NCBI GenBank assembly: GCA_019671135.1
Contig: JAHRHY010000006.1
Span: 1,364,001-1,428,000, forward strand
Direction of reading: 5' to 3'
From: Linnemannia hyalina
Lineage: Eukaryota; Mortierellomycota; Mortierellomycetes; Mortierellales; Mortierellaceae
DNA length: 64,000 nucleotides
Positions 49,801 to 63,400 of the stretch are shown piece by piece (the first letter of the stretch is position 1; every line of letters starts with the position of its first letter). Under the pieces are notes generated by a model. The model was not told the origin of the DNA, ran no database searches, and saw only the letters and a list, made by a program, of their open reading frames with translations. Position numbers and translations under genes: made by a program.

Positions 49801-50815
49801 ATCTGGAAACAATAACGGAGGTGGATCTTCGCCCATGACGCCAGGGCCCCCGACACCGTTGCCGTTGCCGCAGACGGTGATCCATCCTGGGCGATCGAAC
49901 CCTTCGACTAGTTCTACTTCGTTCGCTTCTTCGGCGTTTTATCAGCTCTTGCCGCATGCGACTGCTTCTGAGCCATCACTGTCCTCCGTCATGGATCCAA
50001 CTTCTGCTGCTGCTGCTGCTGCGCAAAGCACCGCCACCAATCCAGCACTCTCAGTCCTGCTCGAAGACCCCAGTTCAAGCCACGGATCCTCATCCTCTAC
50101 CTCAACCACATCATCCTCACAAGACAACTCACGCAGCAACCGTGGCTCCTTCCTCCTGGACCCAACCTCCTCCTCCTCCTATTCCCACTCTACCATCTCA
50201 ACCCCTCTCTCATCCGCTCGAGTCAGCCAAGAAGAAAGCACCCTCACATCATCCATCACCTCTCCCATTCTGATCGAAGATCCCTCAAAAGTCGCCCCAC
50301 CTTTTGCCTCTCACTCCTCCTCCCCTTCTTCAGCCTCCATTCTCAACACCAGCAAGCCCAGACTCAGCACCTCAGCACCATACACAAAATCGATCGCTAA
50401 CGCCGCGGCGCGGTTGAGTCAATACAGCCAGTACAGCCATTCAAGCCAACAGAGCCAACATAGCCATCAAAGCGGTCGCAGCCGCGACTCGCGTCTTTCC
50501 TTTGACATCCGTGCCTCCAACGCCTCCGAATCCATGATGCTCCCTCCAAACCATCATCTGTACTCATCCTCATCCTCTTCCCTACCATCTTCTGACGGCG
50601 GCGGAGGCAGTGGCAGCGGCGGCGGCGTTCAGATTCATATCCCGCCTGGTCAAGCTACTCAGGCAGCCCACCAGACGCAGACTCAGGCGCAACAGTCAAG
50701 ACCAGCAAATTACCCTCATCAGTATCAAGCCCCACAACATGCTGAAGTCTCGGTAGAGGAACCTGGTCGGTACGCTGAGCGCCTCATCGACTTTATGCGA
50801 GGAGTACTAGTTTAG
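43811..50815 (+). CDS. Divergent phosphatidylinositol phosphate kinase (PIPK), membrane-anchored
   Basis: A PIP5K-type lipid kinase that would phosphorylate a phosphatidylinositol phosphate at the membrane. Three exons (43811-43917, 44044-48510, 48646-50815) sum to 2248 codons (2247 aa). The catalytic parts are in order but spread out: N-lobe from about 1154 ('YGRVKFTDHAPLVF'), nucleotide-binding lysine in FLLKTL (about 1231), 'RYDFKGSNVGR' (about 1367), 'LKEVDF' (about 1477), catalytic 'FMDYSMLVGI' (about 1521-1530, split by an intron), 'GLIDVL' (about 1883) and the terminal 'GRYAERLIDFM' (about 2232). Inserts of 60 to 340 low-complexity residues separate them, and about 1100 Ser/Thr-rich residues precede the kinase. 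Residues 3-20 (WTFVWFLIGLLTGLAFAF) look like a signal anchor. Exon 1 joins in phase and has no upstream competitor. Which substrate isomer is used is unclear. Confidence 0.82.
48515..48546 (+). repeat. C16-A16 homopolymer pair in kinase intron 2
   Basis: Four bases after the exon the intron runs into about 16 C then about 16 A. The donor is therefore GTAACC. Lengths are as printed and prone to sequencing error. Confidence 0.8.
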
Positions 50816-51299
50816 CTGTAGATATTCTTAATAACAGTAGTAATCATAATTCTTTTTTACACACATTTTTTCGTTTTCAGGAGAAGACAGAAAACTGGTG
50901 CATCGTTTAGGAAAATGATTGAACAAAAAAAAAAAGTTCGCGCTCTTGCCTTCTCAAACCTGATTCGTGCATGCTGCAACGCGTGAAGCGAAGGTGAAGG
51001 AAGAAGAAAAAAAAAAAAAAAAAAAGATCGCTCGTGGTGACTGACATGCACGGTGCTTTAGAGAGGTAATATTAAAAGCGCGCAGTGTGTGCTTGCGCGG
51101 GAAAGAAAAGGTCAAGCACGCTGCGCCCCATAAGCAGGGGGAAAAGCTAACACACTTGGGGTCCTCACAAAATCAATAATTAAAGTCTCCGGCATGGAAA
51201 AAATTCCCCTGTTCCTGAATCAGATCACATTTGATTTGCACTTTTTTGCATACCATGAGATCTTTGGTAGGTGTTTCTTTTGATTCTCTCTTTTGCTTT

Positions 51300-51305
51300 T
51301 TTATT
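51300..51305 (-). terminator. Polyadenylation signal AATAAA of SZT2
   Basis: TTTATT on plus, so AATAAA on the SZT2 sense strand, 126 nt after its stop. Confidence 0.5.
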
Positions 51306-51335
51306 ATTTCTTAGTTACTAATATTTATGGTACAC

Positions 51336-51359
51336 TTTTTTTTTTTTTTTTTTTTTTTT
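51336..51359. repeat. T homopolymer, about 24 nt
   Basis: A T run on plus (A run in the SZT2 3' region), between the SZT2 stop and its candidate polyadenylation signal. Confidence 0.8.
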
Positions 51360-51430
51360 GGGCGTTGAGCATAGCAAAGAGGACTCGCTCCTTCCTCGGC
51401 GTCTTCTCCATCTCCCTTTCTCTCTCACTT

Positions 51431-54400
51431 CTACTTCTGGGCCCGCCAGATCCAGTACGACAGCGTTCGGATAATGTCTCCAACATGCTTAGATTCAATC
51501 GCGTTGTAGCCACTCTTGGGTTCTCGGCTGACAGAGTAAACCCCGACATGCGCTCCCAATGTCTCATCCTCACCATGCTCACCGCTACCATCTCCGTTCT
51601 CATCCTCGCTATCATCGCTCTCGCCGTCGTCAGCATAATCGCCGTCTGATCTGCTATCGCTTCGGCTACCGCTCTCATCCGAGTCATCATCATCGTCCGA
51701 ATCCAAAGAACCTTCAATGCTGTAGACACCGTCATCAGCGTCAGACCCAGCAGACGATCGACCGTTCCTACTTCCCTTCCTCCTGCTGTTACCCTCCACC
51801 TTTCCAGGCGCCCTTCCAAGGCCACTACCGCCGCTGGTTCGTCGGGACCGACCCGGGGGCGGAGGACTCAACATCGACGACGATGCAGTGGCTCCTGCTT
51901 CTGCAACTGCGGGAGGCGTGGCTTTGATAGAACTCCAACCTGCTGCCGAGATCGAGTCGTCCTCGACGATGGTGCTCTCAGGACGAGAAGTTGTTCCGCT
52001 TACAGGGTTGAAGGTCGTCGCTGTCGAACCTTCACGGCTGCGGCTCGACTGAAGGCGGCTGGCCACCTTGCTCACTGCCAATGTTGCTGCACGGGCAATG
52101 GAGGTCATAGACGACACTCTGCTGGACGCCTCAGAGAACGAGGGGCGCACAGGCTGTGGTGCATCCTGTTGATGTTGTTGTTGCTGGTGCTGTTGGTGCT
52201 GCTGAGGCCGAGGCGATGGTGGTAGAGATGGTGAGAGCAAAAGCGCTTGTAGGTGAGAATGCGACTGCGAGTGCATCTTGGGTCTTACCGACGACGCTAC
52301 AGAATCCCGTCGGCTGAATTGCGAAGAAAGATCTCCTGTCGAAGTACGCATCATGCGCTGATGACCGTCGCTGACAGACAGCTTCGAATCCGATACCGAG
52401 GCCGTCTCCGTAGTGCCCAGTGGAGCTGCCCCTGCTGTCACAGTGTTATTGACGTTGATCACAAAGTGAACGAGCAAGTCGCGGTTTTTTGGGTTGAAGA
52501 TCACCAAATGGCGACGCGCCTTTCCAGATCCGACAGACCCCAGGTCATGTCTGTGACGACGCGCCTCTTGGTCCAGACCCGGTCTCAAACATGCAACCGC
52601 AGGGCCAGGCGATCCAGTCTCATCGTACTCCATGAACTCTCGTGCCAATCGCTCGTAGTAGCGTCCCAGGAATGTGAGCACATGACCCCAATCGATCCCT
52701 GGGGCAGTGACAATGGCGCGGAACTCTGGTTCCATTTCTTCCAGAGGGGTGCTGTGGAATCGCTGGCCAAGCGCCAAAAAGTCTGCAAATCCAAGCTCCG
52801 AGTTGTTATTGTTGTGGGCTGTGTTCTCGTTGCGGGTTGCCGGGCGGTGAGAGACGTAGTCGGGGGCGTCTGTTGAAAGGATAGTAGCAGGGCTGTTGAT
52901 GATATGAGAGGCGCTGATGAGAGGTGTCTGAGGACCTGTCAACACCACTCCAGAACTGCCAATCTTGCCCTGCACCAACATCTCCCAGAGCGAATCTCGG
53001 TCAAAGAACTGTGCCGCCTGTTTCAACATCATGTCTAGTCGCACCTCAGCAGCACGGACAACATCCCCGAGGACTGCTCGCTCCGTGATCCGCTCCTGCA
53101 GTTCAGTGGCATCCATGAGTCGCTCGCCGCCGCTAAAGTGGTCCTGCGAGAACGTCAGGTCGGCCTGGTCAGAGTTTCGGCGCAATGATCGGATCAGCGA
53201 CTGGCGTTGCGGTTCCAACGGTGGTTTGTCCTCGTCACTAACAGGTTGAGCGGGTTGAAGGTGACTGGTGCCCATTGTGTTTGGCGAGCCCTCAGGGCCA
53301 TGATTCATCACGTTGGTGTTATCGTTGTCCCTCATCACCAGTAAACTACGGCTTGCGGCCAAGAGTCGGTCCCTTGCTCCAACAAGTGGTCCATGGGCAT
53401 CCTCGAGCTTCTTGACCACCTCCTCCTCACGCAGAATAAGAAGGTAGTAGTGCACCGTCAGACCCATGCTATCCTGATCGCCCTCTGATATCACCAAGAC
53501 ATACTCCACGCCCTCATCCTCCAGAATTGTGTTCTCCTTCAAGTTGTAGCTCGACCGACTTGTAGTCATACGGCGAGACATACGCTTGGTGTTCAGGCTA
53601 CTCTCATGGCTGGCATGTCGTGTATGGGGCCCAAAGGATTTCTGAGACGTTGTTGGTGCACTTGGGGACAAACCACCTCGACTGGCACCGACGCCAAAGC
53701 CCTTCAAACCCTGTTTAGGGGCCTCAGATGCTCGCTTGTGATGCTCGGGTTTCGTGCCAACACCGCCTTGACTCACAGCGCCACCAAATCCTGAGAGAAG
53801 ATCGCGACCAGAGACGAAGCACGCCTTAGGACGATTCTGGTGTTGGATCGCCTGGAATCCATATCTCTGCGGATTCTTGATCACATAGTCGAACAGATGG
53901 CCAGGAAGCTCAGTCTCGCCTGGGGCAACATTAGTTCGGTAGACTCCACGGTAGACCCGGTTCCTGGCATACGCGGCTGGACGTGAGTGGTACTGAAGGA
54001 ACTGGTGCAGGACATCCATCAGATCGAATGAATACGGCAGAGAAGTCACCGGCGCAGACGAAAAGCCCATACCGTCGCTTGTGGGTGTAAGCACGGCGAG
54101 CTTGGACGACTCCATGAGGATCCTGTGGATATATCGCAGATGGAAGTCGTACACGAAGCTGTTGACGTGAATGCGATCTTTGAACCGCGCACACTGCTCC
54201 GTGAAGACCCGAAGACTCTGCTTGTTGGCCTCCGCCGTGGCAAATCCAGGTGCGGCAACCTTCACGCGACCGTAGCGTCTGTTCAGAGTGTAGAGCGTCA
54301 CACACACAAACATGCCCTGAAGTCTGACCTCACACATGATTGATCCTCCTTGCAGCGACTTGAAGAGGAAGGCGGCCGGACTGGGAACCGACAACGTTTG

Positions 54401-57400
54401 CGAAACTGTGAACTGCGACATGAACGACAGTTCTCCTGACTGCGACGCTTCCACGGGTTTATCGAACTTGGAGTTGCCGTACATCAGCAACTGCATCCCA
54501 ACCGTTGCCAGATACTTGCTATACTCCTGCATGAACGTCTCCGCCAGAGCACTGTACCACTGGGCAATCGGGTCAGTCACCGGCACATCCTTGGCTCCAT
54601 CTCCTGCTCGAGGATCGATCTTTCCGGTCAATCCAGCACCTGCAAGAGTGCAGGGGTCAGCTTGAGGGAACAAAGAGGACGAAAACTCTGTAAACAAGAG
54701 CGGCGTCCTGCAAAAGTGAAGGAGTCTCGAGGAGCGCAGCATGATGGCCAGATCAGTCGTATTCATGTTCTCGTGCAGCGCGTTTGGTGATCCCTTCCTA
54801 TCGCGGTATCGCCTCGACCACTTCTGGTAGACATTGTACGCATTCTGTTGGTCCTCTGCATTCTTGGTGTGGAAGGCGAACGTGTCCAAGAAGGGCTTTC
54901 CATGTCGCTGGACCTCGTCCTGGATTTGATCCTCGTCGCGGGGCGTTTCGAGGGGCTCCAGGCAGTAGTCGCGCAAGATCTGATCGACATCGAGTCCGGT
55001 CGCGACGATGCTGCCTCCTGTTGGCGAGTTCTGCTCCGATTGGGCTTGACTCTGGACCTGAACGTGAGACTGCGGCGACAATGCAGGAGGCGGGTTAGGT
55101 CGAGCTACTAGGGACAGTGTGCTCGAAGAAGCCTTGGGAAGCTCTGCTCGTCCATCGTCGTTGCCGTAGAGGCTTGTTCCGATAAGGAGGTTACGCATTC
55201 GGTTAGGGAACTGGTCTTCCACGAGGCTGGCCAAATTGACGGTATCTGATAGAACTGTTGCGGCAGACAGCGACTTTGGCGAGGTCGAAGTCTTTGCCAA
55301 GTTGGGTGTGCTTGTGTTTGATTCCGTATGTCCGGTTCGCAAGTTCGAGCTCAGATGAGGAGAGCCCTGTGGAACTGTTCGAGGCATGACCTGAATTAGG
55401 TTCGACGAGGTTGTGGAGCTGCTCTGAGCTGTTGCAGGGGCTGTGGATGGCGCTGCTGAGGTCGAGAGGATCGAAGGCACATGGTGAAACAGACCCATCT
55501 TTTGGAGCAGCACGTTGTCCAGTAGTCGCATCCTGTCCTTGTGCCACTTGACGACCTTCTCGATGCCAGAGAACATGAACTCGTGGTAGGTCTTGCCCCA
55601 ATTGTAGGTGTATACTTGGAGTCCAAAGCCGTTGGCCGTAATCATGACGAAACAGTTTCGAGTGAGCATAGTCTCTTCTTGACCGCTCGTCGTGATGGCG
55701 TTGGGATACATCTTGATGTCCTCGAGCTGGCGCTTCGGGAGTTGTTGCGAAGAGTGGGTCGATGTCTTGTGGGAGTGGTGCAGACTCTGGCCTTCAGCAA
55801 GGGAGCTCCGTCGGGAGTGGGTGCGGTCGCTTCCCATACTTGTCCGTCGTCCGTAGTAGTTGGAGCTCGAGCCGTCGTTAAGGTCCTGAATACCGCCGAT
55901 AATCACAAAGCGGACGTTGGTCATGTCGCCAAATGACTTTCGTGTCCCGCTCGAAGCACGGTACTCCTTGTATCTATTCGTCTCTGCCATGGACCGGATC
56001 AACAACGGCGAGAAATGAACACTCACATCTGTAAGGATCTCATCCAGCTCAAGCAAGAACGAGTCCATGATCCAAGGCGGCATGGAGTACTTCAGTGCAA
56101 GAGATTGGACAGCAGGGTTCTTCCACTGGTACGCGTTCTCCAGGACAAGGAACGAAGGGTCGATGAAGTTCTTTTGAATACGTTCTCCAATGAGCGGTTC
56201 GCCGTCAATGTCGTAGACATCGCTCCTCCTATCGCGGGCGCTGGGACAGAGACCTTGGGCAATCGAGGTCTCAATGATGTCGTCGCACAAGCTTTGACGG
56301 AAGCTCTGGCAAATGGCGTCCACCAACGCTCCAGCATTGACCGATCCCTGCGCCCAAACTTCGATCACCAGGCTGTAGGTTGAGGGCTTAAGTCCGCTGG
56401 AGTTCGGGAAAGAGTCGAAGTAGTTCCTGATGTCCTCCTTGTCGTGATCGCCCTCCTGATATCCAACCTCAAAGACTGGCTTGAGATCGCGACCGAGTAC
56501 AGTCAGGCAAACACCAGCAAGTCCAATTCCCACTTGAGCCTCAATAGGGGTTTGGGAACGACCTTGGACGCTGTTGTAGAAGAACGCAAAATCCCCAATC
56601 TGCAGTTGATGGGAACGACTTCTACACGTATGAATAGTGGGTATTGAACCATGTTAATAAACGCTAATGTGAATGTGTACAGGGTCTTAATAACACATTT
56701 GATAAATGGACCCTTACCGGTCGTGGAACCTATCGCTGGATGACAGGCGTCCGTAGCGGGAATTGTAGTATCGTGTCAGAGCGTTGACTTTGTCTGCTCC
56801 AGTCAGGGGATTGAGGTACAACGACAGATTCTGCTTGAGATACATCAAGAACGCGTAAGGGGCGTTGATGAACTGCGGAATCTCAACCAGCTGCCTTGTC
56901 GGCGGGAATCGGTCCACTGGAAGAATGAAGTCAACGTCCTATATTGACAAAGGTAGAATTGCAGCTTTAGTATCTTGACCTCGTCAGCTTATTGATTTTC
57001 ATACCATTCATAGCATGGAGCCTTACCGCTTGAGAGAGTTTCAGTGTCGAGTTACGGGAGAGGAACGTCGAAACGACAGAAAGTACAACCGAGTTGTAGA
57101 ACTTGTTCTCGAGAAGAGAGAACAGGTCAACGGTCACTTGTTTGCCTGGCGGTTCCACTCCGTAGACCTCAATCACCAGCTCCCTAGTGTCAGTCTTGAT
57201 GGCTGGAGGAGCTGGGGTTCTTGAGCCCGGCGAGGCAGTGGGCGATGGACGAGGACTGTTGACATGAGACCCGGAGTCATCGAGGGTCTGATTGGACGAT
57301 GATACAATTGTCGAAGAGTCATCTACCTTGCCGACAGCCAAATGGGAGCCCTTGGACTCGTCTGCGCCAAGGCTTGCGTCCTGCTCCGGGTGTGCTTGAA

Positions 57401-60400
57401 CCTCCACCTCATTCAGCCTCAAAAACACGACAATCTTCTTGGTGTCATCATGGTCATCTTGGCTCTCCACCACGAAAAAGTTCTTGCGGTTCTGAACTGC
57501 GAAGGGATACAGAACCAAATGCGCAACGCTCTTTGTAGCTTGGCCAGGCTTGACACGCCAATGCAGTGGCCAAGCGACACGGTAGACCAAAGGACAGGCA
57601 AATTCACCAGGGTTGAATTTCCGCGGAGAAAGTCCATCGTCTCTGGGACGCGACCCGCCTGTGACAAGCACGTCATGATCATCGTCGTCATCCTGAGACA
57701 CCATATCAGAGTCGGAGCCAGACTCTGAATCTGCATTGGGGTCGGCGCTGTCGTTGGGCACGAGGTACTTGCTGCAGTTCCTGGTTTCATTCAATGACTG
57801 AAGCAATGTCAGCTGGTTGACCTTGACACAAAGCTCGTCGACTGCCTTTCGGACCCGGCTCAGGATTGTGTTGCACGCTTCCTCCGAGAGAGACTTGGAG
57901 AAGAAGTAGACCTGGACATAGGTATCATTGGGCACCAAAATCAACCAAAACTCGCGCTTCCTACTCGACGCGCCTCCGTTGCCATGGCTCTTTCGGTTAG
58001 ATGATGACTCGTGAGCCGGCTTGGGTGTCGGTAGTATCACGATCCCTAGGCCATGGCACAGGTCGTCCGATGCTGGAAGGGTAGAGTCTTTCTTTAAGCT
58101 GCTAGAAAGCGAAGGCAAATCCTCAATTTGTCCATCCTGATTGACCTCAGAGTCAGGATCCTCCGATTGAACCACCCCCTGACCCTCAGAACCGTCAGAA
58201 CCAGTCATCTCATCGGCGCCCTCCGTCAAGTAAAAGTACGACCCGACTTGATAGAGCTCGTATGGGTGCATGTCGGCTCTCGCAAGTTCCTGCATGAAAA
58301 TCTCGTGTCCGCGTCTCTTCTTGACGAACGTCAGCGGCAGGGTCATCGCTGTAGGGAATGTCACAAAGTTGCTCTTGGTCTTCAACTGCGTCTCAACAAG
58401 ATCCAGCATGTCGACTGTGACAGGGGTCATGTTCAGCAAGCCATGCATGATCTCCTCCTTGACCAGCCACTCCAACCTCGCCTCTGCATCCGCGATAGCC
58501 TCCACCTGCGTGGCGTCCAGAGACGGGAAAATGTGTTGGAGAGCCCGAGGTCCGGTAACCGGGTTGTTGTCGATGCTGATCTTGGATTCCGAGTCGATAG
58601 TTTTCAGAGTAGGTCCAGCGTAATCCTCCGCCATTGGCAAGGTCGAAATGACAAGGTGAAGAATTGCCACAGTGCCGTCAGCAGAGTCGACAGGCCGCGA
58701 GTCAAAGCCGATGCTTGAGGGAGCATAGTCGCTTGGGCGGGCGCCATTGTCCTGGTAGACGTACGACACCGGAATGTCCGAGACTGGGAAAGTCACCGAT
58801 GACTTCAGGTTGGCGTACTCCAAGTCAGCAGGCTGCGTCAGAGGTTTTTGGAAAGAACACTCCAGATGCAGGAACATGGGCCGCTCAGCATACTCAATGA
58901 CTTCTCCAAGAGCGTCCTCCATATCAGCGTCGATCGATCCAGCTCTTGAGACACTGGGGGATCTCTTCCTGGTCTTGGGCTTGACCAGTTTGGGTCCGGC
59001 CCTCCTCACTGCAGGTCGGTAGAAATACATCCTGTCGGATCCTGTTCCTGGTGCCAGTTCGAAGGAGTGCTTGAGGACATCCAAAAAGCGTGCCTTCAGC
59101 TCTGGAGAGTCATCCCTAGTGTTACAGGTGTCATGATAGTATTAGTATACAAGCTCAGCCAGTAACAATCGTTAATATGACTAGCCATAGCCGACTCTAC
59201 ATATTAATATACCTCAGTACTCCGAGGCGTCGTCCTTGTTCCAGAGTGTTGATGAAACCTGTGATGTTGATGTCGACAGTGTTCTTGGTGCAAATCTGGC
59301 TGGCCTTCTTCAAGTCCGCGTGGTCGATAGGATGTCCCTCGAGCAGAGATGTGTAGATGGCTTTTGCAAAGCTGTGGGAGTAAGCCTGGCTGATGGATCG
59401 AATCAGTTGCATGGTCGACTCTTGAACTCTGGCCTTTCCTTGATCCTCATTCACCACCGGTTGAAGTAGCAGCGGCGTCTGAGAAACTAAAGGCCCTAGA
59501 GACACCGGATGGAGTTCAAAGAGGGCCTGGCTCTGGTCGAGGGTATTGGCATTGTATTCCGACACGTCTGCCAATGGCTTGCTCCGGAGACATTCAAACA
59601 TGAGACAGCTCAAAAATTCACGGCGGGCATGTTCCGAACGAGCCTCATTCTCCCTAGGCGCCAAAGATCGCAGCTTCGTCAGGTGTGAAATGACGGATCC
59701 GAGTTTTGGTACGATGATGAGTCGGAAGAACTTGGCATTGACGCTCTTGACGAAGCAGCGGATATCCTGGAAAGAGTTGGCGCAGTGGAAGGTCATCAGT
59801 GCCTGCCGGACCTCAGCGTTGCGTTTTATCGACGTCTTGATGTCCAAGAAGAACTCGTTGCAAGCATCGTCCTCTCCTCCCGCCATAATCTCGCCGTCCG
59901 CCAGCTGGGAGAGTGACTTCTCCATGAACAAATGCAGAATCGCCAAGTCCCTGTCCGTGCAGCAGAGCTCCCGAAGCTGATCCTTGTACTCGAGAACCAA
60001 CTCGTTCTCGCTCGATGGCGCCGACTCCGCATCCAACAGTGACTGGCTCAAACTCGTCGTACTCGCGTTCGCATTCCTCGTCAAATAGAGCTCTCGGTGT
60101 CCACTCCCTGCCACCTGTAAGGTTGTCGGGGCAATTTCAGGTCCAGTCGAAACACCAAGACCCAAGGTGTGGAGACACTTCCTATGAGAAACGCCTTCCT
60201 TCTCGTGCTCGTCTCCTGTTGTACAGCATCTCTGCGGAGCCTCAAAGGACAGAGTGACAAGTCGCTGTTGGCGTAGGAGGGTCGCGGGGTCAAAGAGCCA
60301 AGGATACATAAAGTCGCGGTCTTGTGGTTGCGGTTGCACCTCTGGCCTGAGGCGGAGCCGTCCGATAGTGTGAATGGCCTCGTAGGTTGCCAGGCGTGAA

Positions 60401-63400
60401 AGAATGAACCGATCGACAGCGATAATCTCTGCCTTCAACTTTTCGAATAAGCTGTAACGGTTAGCATCGACGGTAGGTTCCATCCAGAGTTCGGTAACGA
60501 GCTCTCCTGAGACGGGGCTTCTGAAGATAAGGTACTGGACTGTCCTGGTGCCGCTGATAAGAGACCCTTCCAACTGGGGCAGCTCGACCTCTTTGTAGAA
60601 CACCACTCGGTTTGGAAGGCACGATGCCAGGTAGAACCCCTCGCCCATGCGCTGTGCGCACAAATACTGGAACGCTAGATCCTGACTGGCCATGTAACTG
60701 TTCTCGGCAAGGTAGACCGAGTCCCGTACTTGATCCTTCCATCCCCAGTGCTTATGGACAAGGTAGGACCGCATCACCGATTCCTTTCCAATGGGCTCGG
60801 AGACGTGGGTATGAAAGTCAGTAAGGTTGGTCTCGGGCTTGCGACTCAGTGGTGCTTCGTAAATCACATGTCGCATCAACAGTCGATACATGGGCCGTTT
60901 GCATTGAAGAACGCGGGCTTGAACGACCTCGGATTCGGTCTTGGAGCTCGTCCCGGGATTCTGCTTAGCCTGGAAGTTGTAGATGTTGGTCTTGAGATCC
61001 TTGGCTATCGTTTGTCGTTGGGAGAGCGAGACGCCAAAGAATCGAAGCTGAACTCGTAAAATGGCGACGTTGGGTTCCGTAAAGAGTCGCAGTTCGCAGA
61101 ACCGAGCACTTGTCGTCGTGGTGGGTCCAGACTCCGGAGACTGGTATGTCTGGACAAAGACGTCTCCGACAATAAATGATGCCCAATTGCTCTTGATGTA
61201 TTCCTGGATTCCTTGGACAGTCGTCTCGAGTCCCTCGCTGTACTTGACGAGAGAGTTCTTGGTATCCATAGATGTGGGTAGGAAGGCTGGGGGTGGGACG
61301 ACCAACATGGCTTCAAACTCGTGTTCGTTGTACCAGCCTCGACTGTACTGATAATCGGCGTCCTTGGCCAACCCAGACCACTGTTCCGAGAGTCGCGATA
61401 AGTACGCCGTAAGCTCCTCCTTGTCTCGCTCCGCACCGGTAGTTCCTATCGTGTTGGTCGTCTTGGTGCGCTCTTTGATTTTCGCACGCTGCGTCCATAG
61501 TGCTTGGTTGGCGGAGGCGTGAGAGTTGTTCAGTCCTCGCAATGCCACGTCCGAATCGCTGAGGCCCACAATGTACCGATGAATCCTGAACACCTTGGCG
61601 TAGACCGAATGGCTGGCGTTGACGGGCGCATGCTGAGAGTTCAAAAAGTGGATGGCGAAGGCTTGGTAGGCGATAATGTCAATCTCGACCATGGGTGACT
61701 CAAATCGACTGAAATAGCTGTGGCTGTTGTCGCCCGACACTTGTCCCTTCAGTCGGTACTGCACGGTGACGTTTGGAAGCCAGGCAAGAGTCATTGTGAT
61801 CATGTAACGCTCTGAGGAGCCCCGATCCCGATCCGGTCCTATGGAGACGCCCTTGATCCTGAAGCCTTGTCTGATTCGAGCAGCCACCAGCAGCTCGACG
61901 GGTATATTGAGATGGTAGTCTTTGCAAGCCGTCTGCATCATCTTGATTGGTTCCGGAATGCTCTTGGGGTCCCAGGGAAAATTGGCAAGGGAGTATCCTG
62001 GTGAGTCGTCCTTGTCCTCGAAATCATCGAGTCCTGGTCGAGGCTTCAGCAGACAGAGCTCCCGGATCAAAAACGCGCGGTGATACATATTCGGCGCCAT
62101 TCTCCCTGTGGGCGGGTTCTGGCTAGCCTTGATTGCGTCCGTCGAGATGCAATCCTGAGAGTACATAAACTTGCCAAGTGTCGCGTCGGTCACGAATCGT
62201 AGGGCCTCTGTGTCCTGGATAAATCCCCAGTTGCAGCTTGGAATGGCGTCGTCCCGGTTTCCAAGCTGGATGATGGAGCAGGATACATCTAATTCCATCA
62301 GTCGCCGCAGAACGGTGCTCCCGTGGAGTAAGTTTGACTTTACAACACCATCTGTCACGACCACCAGTGACGGGGATGCTGACGTCGGCATCAAGCTCAG
62401 CGCAAACAGACCAGCCGTCAGCGTGTACGACAAATTGGCGCCCGACAATCCGACACCCCAAGATTTCCGTTGAGTGATGTCGTCCTCGAGATCCAGCTCT
62501 GTGTTGACATCATCGACAGCCTCCTCCACCGCCAGCGAGTATCCCAGGGTCTCTCGCGTTCGCCGAAGCTCACCTCGGAATCGAGAAAGTTTTGCCTGAA
62601 ATTTGGCAAGCTGTATCCTGAGAACCTTGAGCACACTGTGAATGTTGGATTCCGTCAGAACGACATCCTGCAGCAGCACCTTCATTGTGGGAAAGTTGGC
62701 GAGAATCTCTCCTGTGTGCAAGTTACTGGCAAATTGAGAACACTCGGCAATGACCGTGATGTGGATCTCGGACTATGGAAGGACAGGATTGTTCAATTAG
62801 AATCTGAGGAATTGCATCCAATGACAATCATAATTTGGCATCTTAAGAATTGTCTTACCTGGACAAAGTCCTGCTTCATTCCCGGACACGAAAACCGCTC
62901 TGAAAGCCCCGTCAAACACTTTGTAAGTCTATAAAGTCGATGAAGGAACGGTGTTAATTGTCAGTTCCAAATATTAAAACATATCCATGCCGTTGTAGAA
63001 AGACGTTGCACCTACGTGTCCATGACTTGGCCCATGACGATCTTTGTTCCCCCGGAATCCACAGTGAGGACCGAGGAGCTGACGTCGACCATGAATACAG
63101 AGCGATACTTCTTGTTGATGTAGAAGACGCGGGTCTGAGGCACAAATCGCATCGTCTCGAGTGGGTGTTGCTGTGTCGTATCCGTCCACGGAAGATGCTT
63201 GTCCGATGAGCCATACAGTACAGAGAGATTCTACCGTGCATACCAATTGACGAATGTCAGATTAGGATCAAACATTTGAGGTGCCATTGACTCTTGCTGT
63301 GAATACGAGGAAAGACGTTGTACCTCTGAGTCTAGGGATGTGACAGAGGAGAAGAGGTTCCTCAGGAGGGCCTCTTCGAGGTCGGACCTCGACAGCATTT

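Larger units (their letters stand above)
50816..51430. other. Convergent 3' region, lipid kinase / SZT2
   Basis: 615 bp between opposing stops with no gene. It contains A tracts near 50926 and 51010, a minus-strand AATAAA (TTTATT at about 51300-51305) about 126 nt beyond the SZT2 stop, and a T tract at about 51336-51359. Confidence 0.55.

Noticed and set aside
63231..63243. A 13-nt intron in SZT2
   Set aside because: Too short to splice; the 93-nt alternative with a branch-like site keeps frame and gives better protein.
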